Under the pieces are notes generated by a model. The model did no database searches. It was not told where the DNA came from and saw only the letters and a program-made list of their open reading frames with translations. 24,520 nucleotides of DNA, from NCBI GenBank assembly GCA_019448385.1, contig JAGTXO010000066.1, positions 1-24,520 on the forward strand. Reading direction: 5' to 3'. The position numbers were made by a program, and so were the translations under genes. Positions within the stretch are counted from its first letter, which is position 1. Each line of letters begins with the position of its first letter. Origin of the DNA: Diacronema lutheri (lineage: Eukaryota > Haptophyta > Pavlovophyceae > Pavlovales > Pavlovaceae). Below, piece by piece: positions 1-9,600 of this stretch.

Positions 1-628
1 GGCTGCTGCTCGGCGGGCGCGACCACCTCCCCGTCGCCGGCGTGGTGCACGTGGGCGAGGGGCCGATGAGCGGGCACCTTGTCGCCATCGTGCTCCGCAA
101 CGAGGCTTGGTTTCCGTGCGACGACTACAACGTGCGGCGGCGCGCACGGTCGCTCGGTGCCGCGACCGGCGGTCGAGCGCAGCCGCGACCGCCCCGTCCT
201 CCCGCGCGGCACGCGCGCGTGGCCTGAAAGCTCGCGCGCGCGCCTGCCGCACGCACGCGCGTTGCCCGCGCAGATCCACAACGTGCCTGAGTCCGACGCG
301 CTGGCGTGGGCAAGTGGTGCGAGCATGCTCGTTCACAGCCGGCTCGACGTGGAGCCGTTGGACCCGGCGCTGGGCTCAGCGTCACCGCCGTCGGCCGCAT
401 CGCCTGCGTGGCCGAGCTCGGAGCCCGACGCGCCGACCTTGCCGGCAGCCTGGCCGCGGGTGCGGCAGATGGCAGCGGTGCCAACAGATGCGACGATCGG
501 CATCGCGGAGACGGCTGCAGACATCTCTACGGCGGCGATCGGCCCAGCTGCGTGCGAGGCCCGCCAAGTTGTCTCCGTGACGCGCGCATTGCCAACAGCG
601 GTGAGTGCGTCCTCGTCTCCGGCGGCCG

Positions 629-674
<46 letters not shown>

Positions 675-878
675 AACTCTCCCTACCTTCTTCCTCCTTC
701 GCACCTCGCACGCGCACGCCGTCCGCTGTCCGCTGTCCGCGGCCCAAATTGCCTTGCGGAAGCCGAGCAGGCAGAGCCCTGCTTGGATGGCTCCAGCGCG
801 CATCTTGTGGATGGCGACGCTGTGGGCGAGCACGGACGCTCAAATGTGACCAGTGGCGCGCACGTGCACGTGCGCTAA
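1..878 (+). CDS. Ubiquitin-specific protease (USP, peptidase C19), 3' end of gene, three exons
   Basis: Partial at the 5' side; reading frame enters at base 3. Exons inferred at 3-131, 274-600 and 771-878, stop TAA 876-878. Exon 1 encodes the USP histidine box: GVVHVGEGPMSGHLVAIV followed by W and then CDDYN, matching the family pattern of H-x-G...S-G-H-(Y/L)-V-A...W...D-D. Without splicing the frame hits TGA at 226-228. A phase-0 GT-AG intron (132-273) joins DDYN to IHNVPESDALAW and then MLVHSR, the expected last strand of a USP fold. A second phase-0 intron (601-770) has a GTGAGT donor and a pyrimidine-rich end. The last exon adds a 35-residue polar tail. USPs remove ubiquitin from proteins; the catalytic Cys box would lie upstream of the window. 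The tail of about 100 residues after the fold is low in recognisable features. The family call is firm; exon 3 is less certain. Confidence 0.72.
634..674 (+). repeat. C27 homopolymer followed by a short CA repeat, intronic
   Basis: Twenty-seven consecutive C (634-660) run into about seven CA units (660-674) and then a pyrimidine-rich stretch. All of this lies inside the inferred intron 601-770 of the USP gene, upstream of its acceptor. On the sense strand it acts as an extended pyrimidine tract. Confidence 0.95.
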
Positions 879-1665
879 CTGGACGTCGAGCGTGTGCGCC
901 TTGTCCGCACGTGTGCACTCACGTGCGTCTGCGGCGATCTGCCCGGCGTAGTAGTCCGCGCGCGCGGGAGCCGCGTCGGCAGTAGGAGCAGGATAACGTA
1001 CTTGCGCCTGACGAGGACGGCGAGAAGTGCGGCTTTTCGCTCGGGGTCTACCATGCCGCCGAGGTTGGCGCTGGCGCGCGTGAGGCAGTCGGAGCGCGCT
1101 GGGCCCGGGTTGAAGGCCTCACCCCGGGGGACGGGAGGATTCAAGGCGCCGAGCCGCTGCGGGTGCGGCGGGAGGCCCCGGGCGGGTGTGCTAATGCGGC
1201 TCGATGGCCGCCTGCCGGGGGGGGGGGGGGGGGGGGGGAGGGGGGGGGGGGGGGGGGGGGGGGCGTTGGGCCGCCCGCGGAAACGGAGGTGAGCGTGTGG
1301 GAGCGGCGCGCGTCGGCGCGCGCGGCTGGCGTGCAGCACGGATAAGTCTTGTGTGGACTTCGCGGGGCGGATCCCGGTGCAGGGATTGCCGACGTAGGCC
1401 GCGAGCGCGAGCAGGGCGGGGATGAAGACGGATGATGGGGTTGGGGCCAAGGCCGCCGCACCCGCAGCTATCACGGTGGCAGCGACCGCCACGGTCAGTG
1501 CGAGGCTCGCGTGGCCGCTGCGCGGGCAGCTCGCCCGCCAGGTCCAGGAGGGCCGGCCTGCGGCCTCAGTGCCCAGCGTTGGGCATGTCAGCGTCTGCGT
1601 CTGCGGGCCCGCCACTGCGATGGCGCATTGAGCCTGGCGCACCAAAACGCAATCGGTCCGCCGAT

Positions 1666-1707
<42 letters not shown>

Positions 1708-3060
1708 CGAGGCGTGCGCGGGGGCTTGGGGTGGGCTCCGGGTGCCGGCGCTGTGCCAGCGGCGGGCTTGGTTGACGCCGTCTCGCCGGGGCCCTTGCGC
1801 CTTGCGGCGCGAGCGTCGCGGAGGGGCGTCGGCTGCGCTGGCTCCGCGTCGGCGGTGGCGTGGGGCAGGCTCTTGTGGAGGGCGGAGCGCTCGCGCACGA
1901 GTCGGTTGCCAAGGCGGGCTGTCTGCGTGCCGTTGGGCTGCGCTTGGGCAGGTAGGACCTGCGGCCTCGGGGGCGGGCGGGTTTTCGTGTTGGGCCAGGC
2001 GGCAACGCGCACCGGCCGTGTTCGCGGCCGGCAGGCGGACGTCCGCAGCGGGGCGGAGAATGCGGGTGAAGCGCTTGCACGGGCGCGGTTCGCACCTGGC
2101 GGCCAGGCGATCACGAACCGTTGGGTCGCCCGGCTGTTTGGTGGAGCCGAGGGCAGCAAGGATAGCGAGCTTGGCCGCCTCATCGGTGACGAGCGGCACT
2201 GTTGCCCAGCTCTGTACCTCGAAGCCCTGGATGTGCAGGCGTCGGGGAAGTTCCCGGCAGCGTCGCCTGCGTCCGTCGAGAGGCGGACCGAAGTCGCGCC
2301 CGTGCCCCCGTTGGCGACACCGAGCTCTCGCTCGTTCACACCGGCCCGCCGACGCGGGCGCGTGGTGCGCGCGCGTTGGGTGCGTGTCTGCCTCGAGCAG
2401 CGTGCCCAGTCGCAGTGTGGGCGCGTGTCCGTCTGCCTCAAAACGCCACGTGGAGGGGAAGGCGCGGGGCGGGCTCGCCGAGGAGGTGCCGCCGCTCGCT
2501 GCCACCCGGCGCGGGCTCGGGGCAGCCGTCTTCGGGTGCCGCGCTCTTCGCGCCATGCACGAACGTTCCGCCGCGCTCGCAGCGCGCGAGCGCACACACA
2601 GAGCGCGCGGCGACCCCGGCGGGGGCAGTGCGTCCCGGTGGCACTCGCGGGCGCGCGCCTGGCCTGGGCGCAGCTGGGCGCGTTGCCGCCCGCGCAGCGA
2701 GCCGCCCGCGCGCCTCGCCGCGCGCGCGCTTCGTCGCACGCGTGCGCCCTGCATGCACGCGCACAGCGCGCGGCGGCTCGGCGCAGTGCAAGGCAGAGCG
2801 TGCTGCAACGGTTGCGAGGGCGCGCACGCGCGGCGCGGCGCGCCCCTGTGTGGTCGCCTGCGCGCGGCGCGTGGTCCGGACGCAGCTCGGTGGCGTGATG
2901 CCGTTCGTGCAACACAGTGCGCGTGAGAGCCGCACGTGCACACCTGCAGTGCAACGCGGCATTGCGCGCGTTGCGTGGGCGGAGCGCGGCTGGATGTGCT
3001 TGAGGTCGCGCAGCATGCCGCGCGCCGCGCGCTGTGCGGCGCAGCGAGTCGGCCATGCCC
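875..3060 (-). CDS. Probable multi-exon gene of unknown function, convergent with the USP gene
   Basis: Several minus-strand blocks look coding (G/C third positions, sensible residues) and are bounded by splice signals. Block 3060-2944 contains MLRDLKHIQPRS and ends CAG|GTGTGC. Block about 2643-2450 contains GGTFVHGAKSAAPEDGC. Block 2226-2096 contains GFEVQSWATVPLVTDEAAKL, starts after CCAG and ends CAG|GTGCGA. The phases of 3060-2944/2643-2450 and 2643-2450/2226-2096 agree. A block near 1557-1370 has one frame with a hydrophobic stretch (ALTVAVAATVIAAGAAALA). A block about 1109-1002 has GGMVDPERKAALLAVLVRRK and ends AA|GTACGT. The last block, about 951-875, ends in TAG. I could not make the 1557-1370 block join in phase, so the model is incomplete. 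No domain was recognised. C homopolymers lie in three of the proposed introns or upstream gaps. An untranslated or degenerate locus is possible. Confidence 0.35.
1217..1263 (-). repeat. G22-A-G24 homopolymer pair (poly-C on the minus strand)
   Basis: Two G runs, 1217-1238 and 1240-1263, are split by one A. On the minus strand this is poly-C lying between two coding-like minus blocks, in the position of an intron. Run lengths this long are often unstable in sequencing and in vivo. Confidence 0.95.
1667..1707 (-). repeat. G41 homopolymer (poly-C on the minus strand)
   Basis: Forty-one consecutive G, the longest homopolymer in the window. On the minus strand it lies between the coding-like blocks 2226-2096 and 1557-1370, upstream of a CCGCAG acceptor candidate at about 1558. 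Confidence 0.95.
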
Positions 3061-3075
3061 CTGGTCCTCGTCTCC

Positions 3076-3092
3076 GGGGGGGGGGGGGGGGG
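3076..3092 (-). repeat. G17 homopolymer (poly-C on the minus strand)
   Basis: Seventeen G followed by GGT-type repeats. On the minus strand it is poly-C just upstream of the acceptor candidate GACCAG at about 3061. It also lies between the minus-strand blocks and the possible start (3152) of the plus-strand giant gene, so it may sit in a divergent promoter interval. Confidence 0.9.
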
Positions 3093-3151
3093 TGGTGGTG
3101 GCAACCAGGATCCGCCAGCGCGTGGTGGGCGCCGTCCAACTCCCAGCCAGG

Positions 3152-3487
3152 ATGCGCCCCGTTCTTCCCCGACACTCTCCGTCCAAACCCGCCGCCCAGC
3201 CTGCCGCCGCACCCGCCGCCAACGCCGCCGCGCACCCATCCGCCGAGCTCACCTCGCGCGCGCTCGCGCTCACGCTGCGCGACGAGGCTGCGCAGGCCGG
3301 CGCGCGGCCGTGCAGAGCAGCGCAGGCCGGCGCGCGGCCGCGCGCGCGCGCTCACGTTGCGGCCGCGCAGCGAGCTTTCGCCGCGTCGCAGCCCCTCCGA
3401 GCAGCCACGATGCACGCCCCCGGAGGACGTTGGCCGCGCTCGGAGGCCGCGCTCGGGCGCGCAAAGAGAGGCGGCGCGGGCAAACGA
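3152..3487 (+). other. Candidate upstream exon of the giant gene
   Basis: An open plus-strand frame starts at ATG 3152 and reaches a GTAGGC donor at 3488 in phase 0, matching the phase-0 acceptor before ATG 3612. It would add 112 Ala/Arg/Pro-rich residues. A 21-bp direct repeat (3290-3310 and 3320-3340, period 30 bp) keeps the frame and gives two AAQAGARP copies. Composition is weakly coding-like and no domain is seen. If it is not coding, it may be a 5' untranslated exon with translation starting at 3612. Confidence 0.3.
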
Positions 3488-3611
3488 GTAGGCTCGGCGC
3501 GCTGGCGGGTCCTGGTTGTGGGAGAGCGGGGCATTCTCCAGGGCATCATGTAAATTCTCCCAAGTATCATCCGGGCCGCCATCCGGACACTGACGTGCCC
3601 ACAGTCTGCAG
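3488..3611 (+). other. Putative GT-AG intron, phase 0, 124 bp
   Basis: Donor GA|GTAGGC, a branch-point-like CTGAC about 20 bases before the end, and acceptor GTCTGCAG directly before ATG 3612. It is noticeably richer in A/T than the flanks and contains an in-frame TAA after CATCATG. The donor hexamer is the same as in the intron at 7287. Confidence 0.5.
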
Positions 3612-6600
3612 ATGGAGGACTCCGTGAAGGACGCTTTGCCCGGCGGGCGGGGCGGCTCGGACAGTTTCTCGCTGGCCCTCAGCACCATTCTGTCGCCGGG
3701 AGATACCCACCCCCACGTGGTCCCATCCACTTGCCTCATCGCCCTGCTGCGTTACGCGGATTTCGGCACGAGCAGGGTTAGGGTGGGCGACACGGGGTGC
3801 TCGCAGCATGCGCTCAAGGTGGCGCTGCGCAACCTGCGCAAAGCATGCGCGGATGCGGACCGGTTTGGGCAGGTGCTCGTGGTCGTGCTACCGCTCTGCC
3901 TCCGCGCGTCCAGCGGCCTCGTGCACTGGACGGCGGCGTACCTGCTCCTCGCGCCGCCCGCGCAGCGCGGCGCGCCGCCCGGCGCCGCGCTCGCCCTGCT
4001 CGCCGATTCGCGCACCTTGGGCAACGGCGAATCGGCGTACGCCACGGCGGCCGGCGTGCTCATCAAGAAGCTTGCGCAGCGCATCGGCAGAACAGCGCCG
4101 CCCATCGATGCCTTCAAGGCGCCCCCGCAGAGTGGGGCCGCGTGTTGCTTCGCCGCGGCAACAGTCGCGGCCGAGGTCGTGGCGAGCGCATCGACGCTCT
4201 ACGGCCGCCGCGCGAGTGTCCTTGTCGACATCAAGAAGGCTTTGGACGCGCGCCTCGCGCGCCTCACGACGGCCGCGTACGAGGAGACCCGCGCGCGCAC
4301 GCTCCGCGCCGCCATCGGCGCTCTGCTCGGCGACCGCGCCAGGCGCTTCGGCCCGTTCACCCGCGAGGCCGCGCGGCTCGCCGAGGCCGCGCGGCTCGCC
4401 GAGGCGTGCGATGCCAGTGTCGGCGGATCCGCGCCCGACGGGCTGCTGCAGGCCGTCGAGGCGGCGCTGCGCGCGCCCGACGACCGCATCGCACGCACGG
4501 CCGCGCTCGACGCGCTCACGGGCGCTGCAGGCCGCGCGCTGTCGACGGCGGCCAGGCCGCGCGGCGCGGCGGCGCCAAGGCCGCCGTCGCGAGCGCCACC
4601 GCCGCGTGCGCCGCAGCGGCGCGCCGCCTCGGCGTGGGGGCCCCGACCATTCAGCAGCCTCGGCGGGGGCGAGGGCGACGGGGACGATGGCGACGCCACC
4701 ACCGCTGACGACGGGGAGGGCGCGGAGGACGGGGACGACGACCCCGCGGGCGCGGCGGCTGCGGCGGTGGCGACGGGCACGGCGGCGACGAGCGCGGTGG
4801 CGGCGGGCGCGGCGCCAACCTCGCCGGCGGCGGCGGACGGCGGTGGCTCGGCGCCGCTCGAACGCCGCTGCGTCTACACTGCGCCTGATGAGGGCGACGC
4901 GGACGCGCGCGTGTACGACGCCAAGGACCCCGAGCAGCTAAAAGCGGGCAGGGCGCGGCCACGGGCGAACAGCGGGCGCGCGCCCGCCGTGGTCGACACG
5001 CTTTTCGCGCACGCGACGGGCACGATCGTCACGCGGCAGCGCACGGAGGGCGTGACCGGCGCGGGCATGCACCACCTCGCCGCCCCGACGCAGGGCGCGG
5101 GGTACGGTACCGTCGTGCGGGCCGAGCTGGGCGAGCCCGGCTTCGCGGGGACGACATGGCACATGACGTCGGGCGTGGAGAACCAGCCGCGCGCGGTACG
5201 AGCGGCCGCGCGCGCGTACGCGCACGACGGCTGGGGCGGCGTGTACAATGCGCACGAGGACTTTGCCGCCTTCGAGGGCTTGCCGCGGCTCGCCGCGCCC
5301 GAATCGCTCGCGGCCATCGCCGGCGGGTCGGCGGACGCGGTGTTCTGCTGGCGGTCCGGCCGGTCCGTCATCGGCGAGGTGACGACGGTTCACTTCAATG
5401 GCGACCGCGCCGCCGCCATCGACCACGCGCGGGCGCTGCGCGTCAGGCCCGATTGGCGCTCGCAGCCCAGGATCTACGAGGCGGCGTGCGGCGCGGAGGG
5501 CACGGTGCTGCTCGTGTGGGTCGTGCCCGACCGTCACAAGAACCCGCGGCTGGACTGGGCGCCGATTCTCGTCGTGATCCACCTGCCCGCCGACCCCGAC
5601 TGGCTCGCGCGCGCCACGCCGGCGATCGCGAAGGCGCGGCGCGAGGTCGAGGACGGACGCGCGCGCGCGGAGGCGCGCGGCGTGCCGCAGCACCTCGCCT
5701 ACACGCTGAGCCCACGCTTCCGAGGCACCGCGCCGCGCGGAGCCGCGCGCGTGCCGCCGCGCCTCGGCGCGAGCGACGCGCGCGAGGCGCGCGCGCTCGC
5801 GGCGCTCGAGCCGGCGCTCATGTTCGCGCCGGCCTGGCGGCGCGCGGTGCGCGCGGCGAGCCGCGCCCCCGGCAGTGGCGCCGCGGCCGTCGAGCGCGCG
5901 CTCGCGCGCCTGCACAACGCGCTCGAGCCCGATGACGAGAGCGCGCCCGAGTCGACGCGCGTCGCGCCGCTCGCCGCCGCGCTCGAGCAGTCGGCGGGCT
6001 GGCCGGCGGGCACGGCGCGCATGGCGGCAAGCGTGACCAAGGGCCCCGGCGTCGGAGATGGCGCAGGTGGCGACGAAGTGACCAAAGTGGAGGAAACGGC
6101 GAAGACGAGCGGCGACGGCTGCACCGGCACGCCTCCTCTGCGCCCGGCCGCGCGCGCGGCCGGCGCGGCGGACGACGGAGGGGCGGCGGTCGTGGCGGGC
6201 GTCGAGGGCGAGCGCGACGCACTCGCCAAGACGGGTGCCGGCGGCTGCGACGACGACGCTCGCGAGCCGCTGTCGGCCGGCAAGCCCGGCGCACTCGCCG
6301 CCGCGGCGACCGTCGGGGGTCTCGGCGAGCTCGTCGGCAGCCTATGCGCGTGGCTGGCGCGCGGCGCGGCTGGCGGCGCCATCGCGGCCATCTCCCCCGG
6401 GACGGCCGCGCGCGGAGCAAACGGCACGCCGCAGCGCGCCGAGCCGCCGGCCGCCGGCGATCCCGTCGCTCCGCACGCGCGCGTCGCCGCTGCGGCGCCC
6501 TTGGCGGGCAGCGCGGCGGCGCCGTCGTCGGCCGCGCGCGACGCGCAGCGCGGCGTCGCGGGAGTCGACGCGGCCGCGCACGCGCACGCGCGCGACGGCA

Positions 6601-9600
6601 GGCGGGCGGCACGGCGGATGCGCGAGCACGAGGGGGCGGTGCACAGGGCCTTCCGCATGTCCCTCTGGCGCGACGCGACGTTTGTCGAGTTCGTTGAGAA
6701 GCTGCGCCCCGACGGCGGCGCGCAGCTGCTCGCGCGCGAGCCCACGCGGCGCGCGGCGGCGGTGCTGTGCGAGCTCGCGCGCGGCCGCGACGGCGCGAGC
6801 GGCGCGGCCGGGCTGCTGCACGAGATGAGAGCCGCCGATGCGCGCGCGCGCGAGGCCGCCAAAGCGGCGGAGGCAGCGCGGCCTGCGCACGGGACGCTGC
6901 GCATCGTGGCAACCGTGGCGCTGGGCGGTGCGGTCTTCGCCGGCATGTCAGCGCTGGTCGTTGCTTGCGCGGCGCGCACGGCGACCGGTGCGCTTTTTGG
7001 GGCCCGCCGCCCGCGGGCGGCCGCGCGCGGAGCCGACGACGCGCTCGGCACGCTGCAGCGCGCCGAGCCGCCGCCCGCCGACAAGGGCAAGCGCAGGCGC
7101 GCCAGAGCCAACGACGACCCCGTCGACGCGGCGCGCAAGGCCGTGGGCAAGGCGGAGGGCAACTGCCGCAAGGCAGCCCGCCGGCTGCACCTCGCTGCAC
7201 TGGGCGAGGAGGAGGCGCAGCAGCGCGTGCTCGACGCCGAGGCGGCGGAGCAGCTGGCGCGCTCGCGCGAGCCGGCCGGCGGCTGGGTAGGCAGCGCGCG
7301 CGCGCGCGCGCGCGCGCGCCCCGCCGCGCGCGCGCCCGTCGATTGGCGTGCGCGCAGCGCAGAACGGCGCGCCAGCTCCGTCACCTGCGCGCCGCCGCGC
7401 CCGTGCCCCTCGCGCGCAGGGGCGCCCTGCGGACCTGCGGCTGCAACAGGCGCACTTTGGCATGCGCGAAGATGCCGACGCGGAAGTGCGCCGCGCGCAC
7501 GAGGCGCTGCGCCGGGCGAGACAGGGTGTGGCGTGCGCCAAGGCCAGCGTGCGGCAGATGGAGGCGGCGTTGCTCAACGCGACGCGCTGCGCCACCGCGG
7601 TGCTCGCGCCGCGTGGCGTGCCGGAGGGTGACGAGCAGGCCGCGGCGAGAGAGCAGGCGGCGCTGGACCGGGAGGCGCCGCCGGCCGCGCAACGCGCGGC
7701 GCCGACGGCGCGCTCGCCCTCGGAGCCGCCGTCCGAGTGGGGCCCGCCAGCGGTCGGCCGGCGCCCGACGCCGCGTGCACTGTCGCACGCCGCGGGTCGC
7801 GGGGACGACAACCCGTTTGCGCCGCTCGCAACCGTCAGCGGCGATTGGTCGCCCACGCCGAGCTCGCGCTCGCCGTCCTCGCCGCCGCGGCAGCCGCCGT
7901 CCGACCGCCGCAGCGCGCAGCGTCGCAGCGCGCGCGCGCGGCCGCCGAGGCCGACCGTTTCGCCCGAGGACGCGCTCGCAGCCGAGCGCCAGGCGCGCGC
8001 GCTGTCGGAGCAGGCGGAGCAGAGGCGCGCCAAAAAGGCCGCCGCCAAGGCCGCGCGCCGCGCCGCGCGCGCCGCCGACAAGCGGACGGCGCGCGTCGTC
8101 CACGCGTGCGTAAGCGCCGCCTTGCGGCGCGTCTGCACGAGCGTCGCCACGGGCACGCCGCTCGCCGTGCTCCGCGAGCGCGCCGAGGGGCCGCGCGCGC
8201 CGAAGCCCGCGCCCGCGCCGCCACGCCGCGCAGCGGACGGCGGCCGCGCGCTCCGCCACGCGCGCCGTGCGGCCGCCGCGGCGGCGGAGCGCGAGGCGGC
8301 GGTGGCGGCCGACGCCGACGAGCGGTTCGAGCGGCAGCCCTCCGCCGCCCGGTTCGACGGCGGCGATGGCGGCGGAGGCGGCCACGTCGAGGCGAGCGCG
8401 CGACCGCGCGCCGGCGAGGCCGGCGAGGCTGGCGCGCACGGCGCGCCTGGCGCAGCGGGGCCCCCGGCGGCGTCGCTCGCGTCGCGCAGCCCGTGTGATG
8501 CGCGCCGCACGGCACGCCTCCCGCACGCACGCGCCGCAGCCACCTGCGCACGCAACGGCGGCTGGGGTGGCAACGTCGGCGGCGACGTGTGCGGCGGTTG
8601 TTTCGGCGGCGGCGGCGTCCGTCGCGACGCCTGCGGCGGCGGCGACGCCACCTGCGGCTGCGGCGATGGCGGCGTCGGTGCTGGCGCTGGCGAGGCCCCT
8701 GCACACGGTGCGCCGGCGCGCGCGACGGCGTCGCGCTTGCTGCGCTTGCTCGGCGCGCCACGCGCCGTGCTCGGTGCGATGGCGCACGCCGCGGCCGTGT
8801 TGGCGCGCGGCGTGGCCGCAGCCGTCGCTGGCGTGCGCGCCGCCGCGCGCGCCGTGCGGCGCGCGCGCCGCCGAGCGCCTCGCGCGCGCCGCACGGCTGC
8901 GCGGCGGGCTCGCGGCCCGCCGATGCGCGACGTCGACGGCGCCCTGCGGCCCTCGCCGTCCTGGTTGCGCACACGCCTCGTCTGCGGCCGGCGCCTCGCG
9001 CCTCTGCGCCGCGCGGGCGCGCGCCCGCCGCCCGCACACGCCGCGCCGAGTTCCCGCGCGCGCGCTGCGCAACCCGACAGCGACGCGCCGGCGTGCGCGC
9101 CGCGGCGCTCGGCGCCTGTCGGTGCGCCGCCGCGCGCGCGTGGCCTGCGCGCGGCGCGCGCACGGCGCTTCCTCGACGTCGCCGGCCGCGCGGCGCGGAG
9201 CGCGCGCCTCGGCGCGCGCATCACGCGCCAGCGCACGCCGGGTTCGCCATCGGAGCCCTGCACGGCCGAGAGCGGCGACGGCGCGGGCGCCGGCGGCGTC
9301 GGCGCGGCGGCGCCTGGCGCGGCGACGATGCGCGCCACCGGCGCGCGCGCAGCGCGCGCTGCGGCGGCGGCGGTCGGTGGCGCCTCGCGTCTCGCGCGCC
9401 GCGCGATGGCAAGCGCCGCCGCCGCTGCCACCTCCATCGCCGGCGCTGCCGCCTCCACCGTCGCCGCCGCCGCCGTTGCCATCGGCGCGGCCGTCACGTC
9501 ACCGGCGTTCGCCGCGGCGCGCGGCATGGCGGCCGCATGCGTCGCTGCCTGCGCCCGCCCCACCGCCGCGCAGGCGGCCGCGTCGCGCGCGCTCGGCGCG

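Noticed and set aside
2438-3739. A minus-strand frame crossing the start of the giant gene (3560-3739)
   Set aside because: The plus strand there encodes the N-terminus of the first protease domain and has a good intron acceptor before ATG 3612.
7294-7318. Alternating GC run as a functional Z-DNA or regulatory site
   Set aside because: It lies inside a predicted intron in very GC-rich sequence, and nothing else supports a role.
5699-7384. A 561-codon minus-strand frame rich in Ala/Ser/Pro
   Set aside because: The composition is a complement effect of the plus-strand Ala/Arg/Gly codons; the plus strand has the duplicated module and charged helix in frame.
7348-7419. Independent start of the 4485-codon frame at a GTG near 7348
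   Set aside because: A non-ATG start is unlikely in a nuclear gene, and a phase-0 intron joins this frame to the upstream block at 7286/7420.
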